From the NCBI GenBank assembly GCA_016293495.1, contig JAEDED010000009.1:26435-90434 (forward strand): a stretch of DNA of 64,000 nucleotides, read 5' to 3'. Position numbers and translations under genes: made by a program. The notes under the pieces are model-generated. The model was not told the origin of the DNA. It worked only from the letters and a program-made list of their open reading frames with translations, and did no database searches. Position 1 is the stretch's first letter. Each line of letters opens with the position of its first letter. Below, one piece after another: positions 27,157 through 36,623 of the stretch. This DNA is from Treponema sp. Lineage in GTDB: Bacteria; Spirochaetota; Spirochaetia; Treponematales; Treponemataceae.

Positions 27157-27795
27157 ATGGAAAAGAAAGTATATTCAACTGATGGAAAAGAACTGCGTAC
27201 TATTTCACTTGATGATAAAGTATTCGGTCTTCCAGTAAATGAAGACGTAATTTATTACGCAATTAACAATGAATTAGCAAATATGCGTGTTGGTACTGCA
27301 TGTACAAAAGGTCGTGCAGAAGTACACGGATCAAACGCTAAACCTTATAAACAGAAGGGAACAGGTAACGCTCGTCGTGGTGATAAGAAGTCACCTATTA
27401 CAGTTGGCGGCGGTACAATTTTTGGACCTAAACCTAGAGATTTTAGCTATGCTATCCCTAAAAAGGCAAAACGCCTTGCAATGAAATCTATCCTCAGCCT
27501 TCAGGCTCAGAGTGACAGACTCACTGTAGTAGAAGATTTTACTGTTGAAAGCGGAAAGACTAAGGACTTGGTTAAGATTCTTTCTAACTTTGCTAAAGAT
27601 GAACGCACAGTAATCATCCTTAAAGATGATGATGCAAAAATCAAGCAGGCAGGAAGAAATATTCCTAATTTGTCATTCTTGTCTTATAACCGTCTTCGTG
27701 CTCATGATTTGTATTATGGACGCAAGGTTATTCTTCTCGAAGGTGCTGCAAAGAATCTTTCTGATTTTTATGCTGAAGAAAAGGAGGCTAAATAA
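27157..27795 (+). CDS. rplD: 50S ribosomal protein L4
   Basis: The 212-residue protein contains the tunnel loop KQKGTGNARRGDKKSPI and GGGTIFGPKPRDFSY. L4 represses the S10 operon in enterics. Its last codons contain the ribosome site AAGGAGG for rplW, and its TAA overlaps the next ATG. Confidence 0.98.
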   Translation: MEKKVYSTDGKELRTISLDDKVFGLPVNEDVIYYAINNELANMRVGTACTKGRAEVHGSNAKPYKQKGTGNARRGDKKSPITVGGGTIFGPKPRDFSYAIPKKAKRLAMKSILSLQAQSDRLTVVEDFTVESGKTKDLVKILSNFAKDERTVIILKDDDAKIKQAGRNIPNLSFLSYNRLRAHDLYYGRKVILLEGAAKNLSDFYAEEKEAK

Positions 27796-28079
27796 TGATG
27801 TATCAAGACATTCTTATTAAACCTGTTAGTTCAGAAAAAGCAAATAACCTTCGTGAACAGGACAAATATGTTTTCGTTGTTCATCCAGATGCAACAAAAA
27901 CACAGATTAAGGAAGCAGTACGTAAGCTTTTCAACGTAAAAGTTGTTTCTTGTACAACTATGAATGTAAGTGGAAAGGAAAAAAGACTTCGCGGTCGTCC
28001 TGGATTTACAGCTAGTTACAAAAAAGCCATTGTGCGTTTAGCCAAAGGCGAAACAATTAAAGTGTTCGAAGGCGTATAA
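27795..28079 (+). CDS. rplW: 50S ribosomal protein L23
   Basis: The 94-residue protein starts MMYQDILIKPVSSEKA, with KYVFVVHPDATKTQIKEAV, the usual L23 core at the tunnel exit. ATGs at 27795 and 27798 are both possible; the first overlaps the rplD stop and is 7 bases from AAGGAGG. Confidence 0.97.
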   Translation: MMYQDILIKPVSSEKANNLREQDKYVFVVHPDATKTQIKEAVRKLFNVKVVSCTTMNVSGKEKRLRGRPGFTASYKKAIVRLAKGETIKVFEGV

Positions 28080-28106
28080 GCCTAACTAAAAATTAAGGGG
28101 AAGAAA

Positions 28107-28931
28107 ATGGCTCTTAAAATATTTAAGCCAATTACTGCAGGTACTCGAACACGTATTGACTTGGTAAGAGATGAACTGACAACTGACAGACCCGAAAAAA
28201 CTTTGGTGTCAGGTAAAAAATCTCATGCCGGACGTGGTGCTGGTGGTCGTATTTCTGTACGTCATCAGGGTGGCGGACACAAACAGAGATACCGTGATAT
28301 TGACTTCAAACGTAATAAACATGGTATTCCTGGAACTGTTAAGTCAATCGAATATGATCCAAACCGCAGTGCAAATATTGCTTTGATTTATTATGCTGAT
28401 GGTGACAAGAGATATATCATTGCACCAAAAGGTCTTACAGTTGGACAGAAAATTATGGCTGGTGAAAATGCAGCTCCTACAACAGGAAACGCACTTCCAC
28501 TTTCAGCTATTCCAGTAGGTTTCACTGTACATAATATTGAACTTACAATCGGTCGTGGTGGACAGCTTGCTCGTTCTGCAGGTGCTAGTGCACTTGTAGC
28601 TGCTAAAGAAGGCGATTATGTAACTATCCGTCTTCCATCAAGCGAACTTCGTCGTGTAAACGCTAAATGTTATGCAACAATTGGTATTGTTGGTAACGAA
28701 GAACACATGAACGTTCAGCTCGGTAAAGCAGGACACAGACGCTGGATGGGTGTTAGACCTACTGTTCGTGGTATGGCTATGAACCCAGTTGATCATCCAC
28801 TTGGTGGTGGTGAAGGCGCAGGTAAAGGACGTAACCCTGTTACTCCATGGGGACAGCCTTGTAAAGGCTATAAAACAAGAAACAAGAGAAAGACTTCAAG
28901 TCGTTTCATTGTTTCTCGTAGAAAGAAGTAG
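28107..28931 (+). CDS. rplB: 50S ribosomal protein L2
   Basis: The 274-residue protein has GRISVRHQGGGHKQRYRDID and the C-terminal GVRPTVRGMAMNPVDHPLGG with the conserved histidine near the peptidyl transferase centre. Confidence 0.98.
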   Translation: MALKIFKPITAGTRTRIDLVRDELTTDRPEKTLVSGKKSHAGRGAGGRISVRHQGGGHKQRYRDIDFKRNKHGIPGTVKSIEYDPNRSANIALIYYADGDKRYIIAPKGLTVGQKIMAGENAAPTTGNALPLSAIPVGFTVHNIELTIGRGGQLARSAGASALVAAKEGDYVTIRLPSSELRRVNAKCYATIGIVGNEEHMNVQLGKAGHRRWMGVRPTVRGMAMNPVDHPLGGGEGAGKGRNPVTPWGQPCKGYKTRNKRKTSSRFIVSRRKK

Positions 28932-28945
28932 TCTAGGAGATAACT

Positions 28946-29230
28946 GTGTCAAGATCTGTTAAAAAAGGACCTTTTGTAGAGAAAAGCCTTTACAAAAAGG
29001 TATTAGAAATGAATAAAGTTGAAGCAGCTGATAAGAAAATGGTTAAAACATATTCTCGCTGTTCTACAATTATTCCTGAGATGGTAGGAAATACTATTTC
29101 TGTATACAATGGTAAGTCATGGGTACCTGTTTACGTAACAGAACAGCTCGTTGGTCATAAACTTGGCGAGTTTGCTCCTACACGTACATTCCGTGGTCAT
29201 GGCGGTACTGATAAAAAAGCTGGTAAGTAG
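28946..29230 (+). CDS. rpsS: 30S ribosomal protein S19
   Basis: The 94-residue protein starts with GTG (28946) after AGGAG. RSVKKGPFVEKSLYKKV and GHKLGEFAPTRTFRGHGG are S19 signatures. Confidence 0.98.
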   Translation: MSRSVKKGPFVEKSLYKKVLEMNKVEAADKKMVKTYSRCSTIIPEMVGNTISVYNGKSWVPVYVTEQLVGHKLGEFAPTRTFRGHGGTDKKAGK

Positions 29231-29241
29231 GAGTGGATAAA

Positions 29242-29598
29242 ATGACAGTAAAAAAAGGTTATGTAGCCACTACTAAATTCTTGATTGCATCACCTACAAA
29301 GGTTCGCCCTGTAGCTCATGTAATTAATCAGAAGCCTTGTTCAGAAGCTATGGCAATTCTTGAAAATATGCCACAGAAAGGTGCAAAGCTCATTCGCGGA
29401 ACATTGAAATCTGCAATGGCTAATGCTCTTGTAGCTAATAGCAAGTTAGACGAAGATATGTTGTATGTTAAGGAAATTCGTATTGACGAAGGTCCAAGAC
29501 TTAAGAGAGTTTGGTTCCGTGCTCGCGGTAGAGCAGACCAGCTTTTGAAAAGAATGTGCCATATTACAGTCGTAGTTGACGAAAAGGCGGGGGAATAA
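29242..29598 (+). CDS. rplV: 50S ribosomal protein L22
   Basis: The 118-residue protein has SPTKVRPVAHVIN and PRLKRVWFRARGRADQLLKR. I choose the ATG at 29242, 8 bases after TAGGAG; a GTG at 29233 overlaps that ribosome site itself. Confidence 0.97.
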   Translation: MTVKKGYVATTKFLIASPTKVRPVAHVINQKPCSEAMAILENMPQKGAKLIRGTLKSAMANALVANSKLDEDMLYVKEIRIDEGPRLKRVWFRARGRADQLLKRMCHITVVVDEKAGE

Positions 29599-29601
29599 AA
29601 A

Positions 29602-30342
29602 GTGGGACAGAAAGTAAATCCTATCGGTTTGCGTCTTGGAATTAACAAGACATGGCAGTCTCGCTGGTATGCAGATCCTCGTGAATATGCAGACCTCGTT
29701 CTTGAAGACTTCAAGATCCGTAAGTTGGTATCTGATCTTCCAGAATGCAAAAATGCAGACATTGCAGAAATCGAAATTGTTCGTCACCCACAGCGTGTTA
29801 CAATTGTAATTCATACAGCACGCCCAGGTGTTATTATTGGTGTTAAAGGTGCTACAATCGAAAAGATTAGCACAGACATCCAGAAGCAGCTTACAAAGAA
29901 AGTTCAGATTAAGATTAAAGAAATTAAACGTGCTGATGTGAACGCTTCTTTGATTGCTCAGAATGTTGGTCGTCAGCTTCAGGGACGCGCTTCATTCCGT
30001 AAGGCTCTTAAACAGGCTTGCAGCAATGCAATGCGTGGTGGTGCTCAGGGAATTAAGATTCGTCTTTCTGGCCGTCTTGGTGGAGCTGAAATGTGTCGTT
30101 CTGAAGAACACAAAGAGGGACGTGTTCCTCTTCATACTCTCAGAGCAGACATTGATTATAGCTTGTACGAAGCTCTTACTTCATACGGAAAAATCGGTGT
30201 TAAAGTTTGGGTTTACAATGGTATGAACTATGGTCACGAACAGAATGAAGATGCAGGACAGCTTGTAAGAAAGCCACGTAGAGAAAGATCTTCTCGTCCG
30301 GCTGCAGATAGAGCTGAAGCTTCTGCAAAGGAAAGGAGTTAA
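29602..30342 (+). CDS. rpsC: 30S ribosomal protein S3
   Basis: A GTG start after GGGGGAA gives MGQKVNPIGLRLGI. The KH domain has TARPGVIIGVKGATIEKI, and LSGRLGGAEMCRSEEHKEGR lies in the C-domain. The 246 residues end with a basic Arg/Ser/Ala-rich tail. Confidence 0.98.
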   Translation: MGQKVNPIGLRLGINKTWQSRWYADPREYADLVLEDFKIRKLVSDLPECKNADIAEIEIVRHPQRVTIVIHTARPGVIIGVKGATIEKISTDIQKQLTKKVQIKIKEIKRADVNASLIAQNVGRQLQGRASFRKALKQACSNAMRGGAQGIKIRLSGRLGGAEMCRSEEHKEGRVPLHTLRADIDYSLYEALTSYGKIGVKVWVYNGMNYGHEQNEDAGQLVRKPRRERSSRPAADRAEASAKERS

Positions 30343-30345
30343 ACT

Positions 30346-30765
30346 ATGGCTCTTGCACCTAAAAGAGTAATGCACCGTAAGGTGCAGCGTGGTAGACAGC
30401 ATGGTTTTGCCACACGTGATAATTATGTAGATTTTGGTGATATTGCTCTCGTAGCAATGGAACCAGTCTGGTTGAATGCACGTGTAATCGAAGCTGCCCG
30501 TGTTGCGATCAACCGTAAGCTTGAACGCAAAGGACATGTTTGGATTCGTGTATTCCCTGATAAGCCTATTTCTAAGAAACCTGCCGAAACTCGTATGGGT
30601 AAAGGTAAAGGTGCTCCAGAATTCTGGGCTGCAAACATCAAACCAGGAATGATTTTGTTCGAAATTGGTGGAGTTGATATTAAGATTGCTGAAGAAGCTC
30701 TTCGCTTAGCATCAAGCAAACTTCCAATCGTAACAAAAATAGCTTATAAGCCGACAAAAGACTAA
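30346..30765 (+). CDS. rplP: 50S ribosomal protein L16
   Basis: The 139-residue protein starts MALAPKRVMHRKVQRG and has IRVFPDKPISKKPAETRMGK and KGAPEFWAANIKPG, the standard L16 pattern at the A-site tRNA elbow. Confidence 0.98.
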   Translation: MALAPKRVMHRKVQRGRQHGFATRDNYVDFGDIALVAMEPVWLNARVIEAARVAINRKLERKGHVWIRVFPDKPISKKPAETRMGKGKGAPEFWAANIKPGMILFEIGGVDIKIAEEALRLASSKLPIVTKIAYKPTKD

Positions 30766-30776
30766 GGAGGAATAAG

Positions 30777-30989
30777 ATGGCTAAATCAAATAAAAAATCT
30801 GACAAAGAACTGTCTTATGCTGAACTTGTTGCTCGTCGCGATGAGCTTAAACAGAAGTATATGGATTTGCGTTTCAAAATGGTAATCGCCCATGTAGATA
30901 ACCCAATGGAAAAACGTCTTCTTCGTCGTGAAATCGCACGTTTGAATACGTTCATTCAGCAGAAAAAAGCTGCTGAAGCTAATAAGTAG
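30777..30989 (+). CDS. rpmC: 50S ribosomal protein L29
   Basis: The 70-residue helical-hairpin protein has ELSYAELVARRDELKQKYMD and KRLLRREIARLNT. AAGGAGG precedes the ATG. Confidence 0.96.
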   Translation: MAKSNKKSDKELSYAELVARRDELKQKYMDLRFKMVIAHVDNPMEKRLLRREIARLNTFIQQKKAAEANK

Positions 30990-30999
30990 GAGTTGACTC

Positions 31000-31269
31000 G
31001 TGGAAGCAAATGCTAAAACTAAAGTTGGTAAACGTTCTTACGTTGGAATCGTAACAAGCGATAAGATGGATAAAACTATCGTAGTTACAGTTTCTACAAA
31101 GAAAATGGACCGTCTTTACAAAAAATATGTAACAAGTTCAAAGAAGTGTAAAGCTCATGATGAAAAGAATGAAGCACACATCGGAGATACTGTTAAGATC
31201 GTTGAAAGTCGCCCACTCAGCAAAGATAAGTGCTGGCGCCTCGAATCAATCATTGAACGCGCAAAATAA
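31000..31269 (+). CDS. rpsQ: 30S ribosomal protein S17
   Basis: A GTG start (31000) after AGGAG gives 89 residues. The OB-fold core shows YVGIVTSDKMDKTIVV and AHIGDTVKIVESRPLSKDK. Confidence 0.97.
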   Translation: MEANAKTKVGKRSYVGIVTSDKMDKTIVVTVSTKKMDRLYKKYVTSSKKCKAHDEKNEAHIGDTVKIVESRPLSKDKCWRLESIIERAK

Positions 31270-31287
31270 GTTTAAGGAGTTAGAAGT

Positions 31288-31656
31288 ATGATTCAAATGC
31301 AGTCATGTATGACAGTTGCTGATAACTCTGGTGCTAAAATCGCTCAGTGTATTAAAGTAATCGGCGGTTCACACCGTCGTTACGCAGGTATCGGTGACAT
31401 CGTAGTAGTAGCTATTAAGGATGCAATTCCTACATCTACTATTAAAAAGGGTGCAGTTAAAAAGGCAGTAATCGTTCGCCAGGCGAAAGAATACCGCCGT
31501 CCAGATGGAACTTACATTCGTTTCGATGATAACGCTTGTGTTATCGTTGACGATTCTAAGAACCCAGTTGGAAAACGTATTTTTGGACCTGTAGCTCGTG
31601 AGCTTCGTGATAAAGATTTCATGAAAATCATTTCACTTGCTCCAGAAGTTCTCTAA
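31288..31656 (+). CDS. rplN: 50S ribosomal protein L14
   Basis: The 122-residue protein has IQMQSCMTVADNSGAKIAQC, RPDGTYIRFDDNACVIVD and GKRIFGPVARELRD. Confidence 0.98.
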   Translation: MIQMQSCMTVADNSGAKIAQCIKVIGGSHRRYAGIGDIVVVAIKDAIPTSTIKKGAVKKAVIVRQAKEYRRPDGTYIRFDDNACVIVDDSKNPVGKRIFGPVARELRDKDFMKIISLAPEVL

Positions 31657-31668
31657 GAGGAATTGAAT

Positions 31669-31983
31669 ATGGAAAAGAAATTCAAAATCCGTAAGGACGA
31701 TACAGTACAGGTTATTGCAGGAAAAGACAAAGGAAAGACAGGAAATGTACTTCGTGTTCTTCCTGCTAAAAATGCAGTAATTGTATCTGGTATTAACATT
31801 GTTAAAAAGGCAATGAGAAAGAGAAGCCAGCAGGATCAGGGCGGTATCGCTGAGATCGAAGCTCCTCTTAATATTTCTAATGTAGCAATCGTATGTAAAA
31901 AATGCGGTCCTACAAGAATTGGTTATAAGCTTGACGGCGACAAGAAAGTTCGTGTCTGCCGCAAATGTGGAGAAAAATTGTAA
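31669..31983 (+). CDS. rplX: 50S ribosomal protein L24
   Basis: The 104-residue protein has a KOW motif (KDDTVQVIAGKDKGKTGNV) and a C-terminal zinc-ribbon-like CKKCGPTRIGY...CRKCGE. I choose the ATG at 31669; a TTG at 31663 lies too close to the AGAGG site. Confidence 0.97.
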   Translation: MEKKFKIRKDDTVQVIAGKDKGKTGNVLRVLPAKNAVIVSGINIVKKAMRKRSQQDQGGIAEIEAPLNISNVAIVCKKCGPTRIGYKLDGDKKVRVCRKCGEKL

Positions 31984-32534
31984 TGGCAAATTACATACCT
32001 CGGCTTAAGAAAGTCTATAATGACACTATCGCTAAAGAACTCTATAAAGAGTTCAATTACACAACACCAATGCAGATCCCTGCTATCAAGAAAATCATCG
32101 TAAGCATGGGTGTTGGCGAAGCTCTCACTAATAAGAAACTTCTTGACGCTGCAGTAACTGATCTTACTCAGATTACTGGACAGAAAGCTGTTAAGACAAG
32201 AGCAAAGAAAAGCATTGCTAACTTCAAACTTCGTGAGGGTGCAGAAGTAGGTGTTATGGTAACATTACGCGGTTCAATTATGTATGAATTCTTGGATCGT
32301 TTGATCAATGTTGCTTTACCACGCGTTAAGGATTTCCGCGGTATCAAAGCTACTGGCTTTGATGGACACGGTAATTTCTCTTTTGGTATTACTGAACAGA
32401 TTATCTTCCCAGAAATCGACTTTGATAAAATCACTAAGATTGCTGGTATGAACATCACTGTAGTAACTAGTGCAAAGACAGATGCTGAAGCAAAAGCTTT
32501 GCTTACCAAGTTTAACATGCCTTTCAGAAAGTAG
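31983..32534 (+). CDS. rplE: 50S ribosomal protein L5
   Basis: The ATG at 31983 overlaps the rplX TAA. The 183-residue protein has MQIPAIKKIIVSMGVGEA, GVMVTLRGSIMYEFLDRLI and GHGNFSFGITEQIIFPEID. The ribosome site lies inside the last codons of rplX. Confidence 0.97.
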   Translation: MANYIPRLKKVYNDTIAKELYKEFNYTTPMQIPAIKKIIVSMGVGEALTNKKLLDAAVTDLTQITGQKAVKTRAKKSIANFKLREGAEVGVMVTLRGSIMYEFLDRLINVALPRVKDFRGIKATGFDGHGNFSFGITEQIIFPEIDFDKITKIAGMNITVVTSAKTDAEAKALLTKFNMPFRK

Positions 32535-32547
32535 GTGAGAAGAAACT

Positions 32548-32733
32548 ATGGCTAAGAAATCTATGATTATTAAGGCTGCTCGCAAGCAGAAGTACAGCAC
32601 ACGTGAATACAACCGCTGTCAGCTTTGCGGACGTCCAAGAGGATACTTAAGAAAGTTTAAGATGTGTCGTCTTTGCTTCCGTAAGTATGCAAGTGAAGGC
32701 TTGTTACCAGGTGTAACAAAATCTAGTTGGTAG
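32548..32733 (+). CDS. rpsN: 30S ribosomal protein S14 type Z
   Basis: The short 61-residue form carries the zinc pair CQLCGRPRGYLRKF...CRLCFRKYA, with both CxxC motifs intact. Confidence 0.97.
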   Translation: MAKKSMIIKAARKQKYSTREYNRCQLCGRPRGYLRKFKMCRLCFRKYASEGLLPGVTKSSW

Positions 32734-32749
32734 TGGTAGGAGAAGGAAT

Positions 32750-33148
32750 ATGAGTGCATCAGATCCAGTAGCAGACATGCTCACAAAGATCCGTAATGCG
32801 GCACAGGCCCGCCACGAAAAGGTAGATATCCCTGTTTCAAAGCTTAAGCTTGAAATCGTGAAAATCCTGAAAACTGAAGGTTATATTAAAAACTTCAAAA
32901 AAGTACAAGAAGAAAACAAATCGGTTATCCGTATCTTCTTGAAATATGATGAAGCAAACGCACCTGTTATTCATGGTCTTGAAAAGATCTCAAAACCAGG
33001 ACGTCGCGTTTACTCTAGCTACAAAGACTTACCACGCGTTTATAACGGTTATGGTACAGTTATCGTTTCAACTTCTTCTGGTGTTACAACTGGTAAAAAA
33101 GCAGCAGAAAAACAGGTTGGCGGTGAATTAGTTTGCAGTATCTGGTAA
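32750..33148 (+). CDS. rpsH: 30S ribosomal protein S8
   Basis: The 132-residue protein starts SASDPVADMLTKIRNAAQAR and ends with VSTSSGVTTGKKAAEKQVGGE, as in all S8. S8 represses the spc operon in enterics. Confidence 0.98.
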   Translation: MSASDPVADMLTKIRNAAQARHEKVDIPVSKLKLEIVKILKTEGYIKNFKKVQEENKSVIRIFLKYDEANAPVIHGLEKISKPGRRVYSSYKDLPRVYNGYGTVIVSTSSGVTTGKKAAEKQVGGELVCSIW

Positions 33149-33160
33149 TAGGAGGAAAGT

Positions 33161-33700
33161 ATGTCAAAAGTTGGTAAACTCCCTATTGCTGTTCCAGCAG
33201 GTGTAACTATCAATGTTGCAGATGGCGTTGTTTCAGTAAAAGGCCCAAAAGGCGAACTCAAACAGAACATCGGTAACAAAGTAACTGTTGAAGTAAAAGG
33301 TACAGAAATCGTAGTAAACCCTGTAGATAATTCTAAAGCAGCTAACGCTGCACACGGTCTTTACCGCGTACTTATTAACAACATGGTAATTGGTGTAACT
33401 TCTGGTTACTCAAAAACTCTTGTTATTAATGGTGTAGGTTATCGTGCAGAAGTTAAAGGAAAAGAACTTGTAATGAACCTTGGTTATTCAAATGACTTCA
33501 TTGCAATTATTCCTGAAGGTCTTACAGTAACTGCTGATCCTAGCGGAAAAGTAACAATTTCTGGTATTGATAAGCAGCGTGTTGGTGAATTCAGTGCGCA
33601 GCTTCGCACATTGCGTATGCCTGAACCTTATAAAGGAAAAGGTATCCGTTATGATAATGAAGTTATCAGACGTAAAGTCGGTAAGACTGGTGTTAAATAA
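33161..33700 (+). CDS. rplF: 50S ribosomal protein L6
   Basis: The 179-residue protein has KGPKGELKQNI, VTSGYSKTLVINGVGYRAEV and EPYKGKGIRYDNEVIRRKVGK. Confidence 0.98.
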   Translation: MSKVGKLPIAVPAGVTINVADGVVSVKGPKGELKQNIGNKVTVEVKGTEIVVNPVDNSKAANAAHGLYRVLINNMVIGVTSGYSKTLVINGVGYRAEVKGKELVMNLGYSNDFIAIIPEGLTVTADPSGKVTISGIDKQRVGEFSAQLRTLRMPEPYKGKGIRYDNEVIRRKVGKTGVK

Positions 33701-33711
33701 GGTGAAGCTAT

Positions 33712-34074
33712 ATGTTTAAGAAACTGAATGACAAAGACAGAAAACGCCTTCACAGAAAAGTTCATATTCGTAAGTCTGTTTATGGTACAGCTGAACGCCC
33801 ACGCATGACAGTAACTCGAAGCAACAAGAACCTTTTTGTACAGGTTATTAATGATGACGAGGGAAAAACTCTCGCTTCAATTTCGACAATGGAAAAAGAC
33901 TTTGCAGCTCTCAAGCCTAATACTGAAGGAGCTACAAAGCTTGGTGAAGCACTGGGTGCACGCCTTAAGGATAAGAATATTACTGCAGTCGTATTCGACC
34001 GTAACGGATATCTTTATCACGGTGTTGTAAAGGCCCTTGCAGATGGAACTCGCGCAGCGGGAATCCAATTCTAG
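33712..34074 (+). CDS. rplR: 50S ribosomal protein L18
   Basis: The 120-residue 5S rRNA-binding protein has RLHRKVHIRKSVYGTAERPR and VVFDRNGYLYHGVVKALADG. Confidence 0.97.
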   Translation: MFKKLNDKDRKRLHRKVHIRKSVYGTAERPRMTVTRSNKNLFVQVINDDEGKTLASISTMEKDFAALKPNTEGATKLGEALGARLKDKNITAVVFDRNGYLYHGVVKALADGTRAAGIQF

Positions 34075-34082
34075 GAGACACT

Positions 34083-34598
34083 ATGGAACACCAGAAGAAT
34101 TTTGATAAAGATCCTAAAGAAAAAGAGTTTGTAGAAAAACTCGTTACACTCAAAAGAACTTCTAAAACAGTAAAAGGTGGACGTCGTATGTCTTTCTCTG
34201 CTCTTACTGTTGTAGGCGATCATAACGGTCGCGTAGGATACGGATTTGGTAAAGCTAATGACGTATCTGAAGCAATCAAAAAGAGTATTGATAAGGCAAA
34301 GAAGAACCTTGTAACATTCCCTATTAAGAATGGTACAATTCCACATGACATCATTGGAAAATACAAGAGTTCATCAGTTCTTTTGAAACCTGCTTGTTCA
34401 GGTACTGGTATTATTGCCGGTGGTGCAGTTCGTGCAATTCTCGAAGCAGCTGGAGCAACAGACGTTCTTTCAAAATCATTGGGCGGACGTACTGCAATGA
34501 ACGTTGTTCGTGCTACATTCGATGCAATTGAACACATGATGAATGCCGGCACTATCGCTAAGAACAGAGGTAAAACTCTGGATGAGTTGTGGGGTTAA
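34083..34598 (+). CDS. rpsE: 30S ribosomal protein S5
   Basis: The 171-residue protein has GGRRMSFSALTVVGDHNGRV, GYGFGKANDVSEAI and KPACSGTGIIAGGAVRAI. Confidence 0.98.
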   Translation: MEHQKNFDKDPKEKEFVEKLVTLKRTSKTVKGGRRMSFSALTVVGDHNGRVGYGFGKANDVSEAIKKSIDKAKKNLVTFPIKNGTIPHDIIGKYKSSSVLLKPACSGTGIIAGGAVRAILEAAGATDVLSKSLGGRTAMNVVRATFDAIEHMMNAGTIAKNRGKTLDELWG

Positions 34599-34601
34599 TC
34601 T

Positions 34602-34781
34602 ATGGCAAAACTTAAGATTACACTTACAAAAAGTACAATTGGTCAGAAACCTGCTAAAGTTGCAACAGTTCGCAGCCTTGGTTTGAAGAAAATCAGTTCT
34701 TCAGTTGTACAGGAAGATACACCTGCTATCCGCGGCATGATCGCTGCAGTAGCACACATGGTTAAGGTAGAGGAGATCTAA
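34602..34781 (+). CDS. rpmD: 50S ribosomal protein L30
   Basis: The 59-residue protein begins MAKLKITLTKSTIGQKP and has VATVRSLGLKKI followed by a C-terminal GMIAAVAHMVKVEEI. Its last codons contain the AGGAG of rplO. Confidence 0.96.
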   Translation: MAKLKITLTKSTIGQKPAKVATVRSLGLKKISSSVVQEDTPAIRGMIAAVAHMVKVEEI

Positions 34782-34783
34782 TT

Positions 34784-35251
34784 ATGGCAGATTACAATCC
34801 AACTTTGACTGCACCTTATGGTGCAAACAAAAAGGACAGAAGAGTAGGCCGTGGTTCTTCTTCTGGCCGTGGTTCTACAGCTGGACGCGGTAACAAAGGT
34901 CAGCAGTCTCGCTCAGGTGGAAAAGTATACATCGGTTTCGAAGGTGGACAGATGCCTTTGTTCCGTCGTATTGCTCAGAGAGGATTCTCTAACTATCCAT
35001 TCAAAAAAGAATATGCTTGCGTTAACGTTTCAGACCTTAACGTAAAATATTCTGATGGTGAAACTGTTAATAAAGAAACTCTTGCAGCTAAAGGTCTTTT
35101 GAAAGGAAATAATCCTTTGATTAAGGTTCTTGGTGATGGAGAAATCACAAAGAAACTTACTGTAAATGTAGATAAGATTTCTGCTTCAGCTAAAGATAAA
35201 ATCGAAAAAGCTGGCGGTTCAGTTACTCTTACTGCAGAAAAGAAAGACTAA
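34784..35251 (+). CDS. rplO: 50S ribosomal protein L15
   Basis: The 155-residue protein has a Gly-rich basic start (RRVGRGSSSGRGSTAGRGNK), GFEGGQMPLFRRIAQRGF and a short C-domain. It starts 2 bases after rpmD. Confidence 0.97.
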   Translation: MADYNPTLTAPYGANKKDRRVGRGSSSGRGSTAGRGNKGQQSRSGGKVYIGFEGGQMPLFRRIAQRGFSNYPFKKEYACVNVSDLNVKYSDGETVNKETLAAKGLLKGNNPLIKVLGDGEITKKLTVNVDKISASAKDKIEKAGGSVTLTAEKKD

Positions 35252-35265
35252 ACTGGAGTTAAAAT

Positions 35266-36594
35266 ATGGCAGGCAACACAATAGTTAATATGTTCAAAGT
35301 AAAAGAACTTCGCAGCAGACTTTTGTTCACCATCGCTGTATTAGCCGTTTATCGCTTGGGATGTGTTTTGACCATCCCAGGTATTGACGCATCAGCTTTG
35401 ATTGCATATTTCGAATCTGCTAAGAATGACTTTGCAAGCTACATGGACTTTTTTGTTGGAGGTGCCTTCTCACAGTTCTCTGTATTTATGTTGGGTGTAA
35501 TGCCTTACATTTCTACACAGATCATTATGCAGCTTTTGATGATCGTTTTCCCATCGATTAAAAGATCAATTCAGGAAGATGGCGGTCAGCAGAAGTTTGC
35601 ATTATGGACAAGAGTTGGAACAATTTTTGTTTGTATTATTCAGGCATTTGCTGTTACAGCATGGGCAAGTAACATTCCTAATGCAGTAACAATCAGCAAT
35701 CCTACAACATTCAAGTGTTTGGCTATATTAACTGTAACTACTGGATCTATGATTACAGTATGGCTCGGTGATCAGATTACAGCACGTGGTATTGGAAATG
35801 GTATTTCTATCATGATCTTTGCCGGTATTGTTGCTCGTATTCCTAGCGCTATTGGACAGCTCATTACAGGTGTTCAGTCTGGTGCTATCAATATTATGTT
35901 CGTTGTAGCTGCTGTAATTATCTTTGTAGCTATTATTGCTCTTGTTGCTTTCGAAGAAGGCGGCGAGAGAAAGATTCCTGTTCACTATGCAAAACGCGTA
36001 GTAGGCAGAAAAATGTATGGCGGTCAGAGTACATATATTCCGTTCAAGGTTAATCCTTCGAATGTTATTCCTTTGATTTTTGCTTCATCATTCCTTACTT
36101 TGCCAATGCAGATTATTTCTTCTGCGGCAGAATCTTATGGTGGAGAAGCACCAAAATGGATTAAGGGGTTGAGTTACTTCCTTGCTCCAGGTGGAATCTG
36201 GTATAACGTTTTGTTGGTAGTACTTATTATCTTCTTTGCTTACTTCTACACTCAGGTAACACTGAACCCTACAGAAATTGCAAAGCAGATCAGAGAAAAT
36301 GGTGGATCCATCCCTGGTGTAAGTGCTGACAAGACAGAATCAACTCTGCAGAAAATATTGAACAGACTGGTACTTCCTGGATCTTTGTTCCTTGCTGCAA
36401 TTGCAGTTATACCAACTATCATCATGAAATTATTTGGTTTACCAGCAGAAGTTGCTAACTTAATGGGTGGTACATCATTAATCATCATGGTTGGAGTTGC
36501 ATCGGATACAATGGCCCAGATCGAAGCTCTTCTTAAGATGCATCATCAGGATGGACTCGTTAAGAAAGGTAAGATTCGTTCAAGAAATCTCTAG
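35266..36594 (+). CDS. secY: Preprotein translocase subunit SecY
   Basis: The 442-residue channel has about ten membrane segments. It shows RLGCVLTIPGID, GVMPYISTQIIMQLL, the cytoplasmic loop with EGGERKIPVHYAKRVVGRK, and FYTQVTLNPTEIAKQIRENG. adk, map and infA, which often follow, are not here. Confidence 0.98.
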   Translation: MAGNTIVNMFKVKELRSRLLFTIAVLAVYRLGCVLTIPGIDASALIAYFESAKNDFASYMDFFVGGAFSQFSVFMLGVMPYISTQIIMQLLMIVFPSIKRSIQEDGGQQKFALWTRVGTIFVCIIQAFAVTAWASNIPNAVTISNPTTFKCLAILTVTTGSMITVWLGDQITARGIGNGISIMIFAGIVARIPSAIGQLITGVQSGAINIMFVVAAVIIFVAIIALVAFEEGGERKIPVHYAKRVVGRKMYGGQSTYIPFKVNPSNVIPLIFASSFLTLPMQIISSAAESYGGEAPKWIKGLSYFLAPGGIWYNVLLVVLIIFFAYFYTQVTLNPTEIAKQIRENGGSIPGVSADKTESTLQKILNRLVLPGSLFLAAIAVIPTIIMKLFGLPAEVANLMGGTSLIIMVGVASDTMAQIEALLKMHHQDGLVKKGKIRSRNL

Positions 36595-36623
36595 ATTTTT
36601 TGAAATACCAGTAGATTAAAATT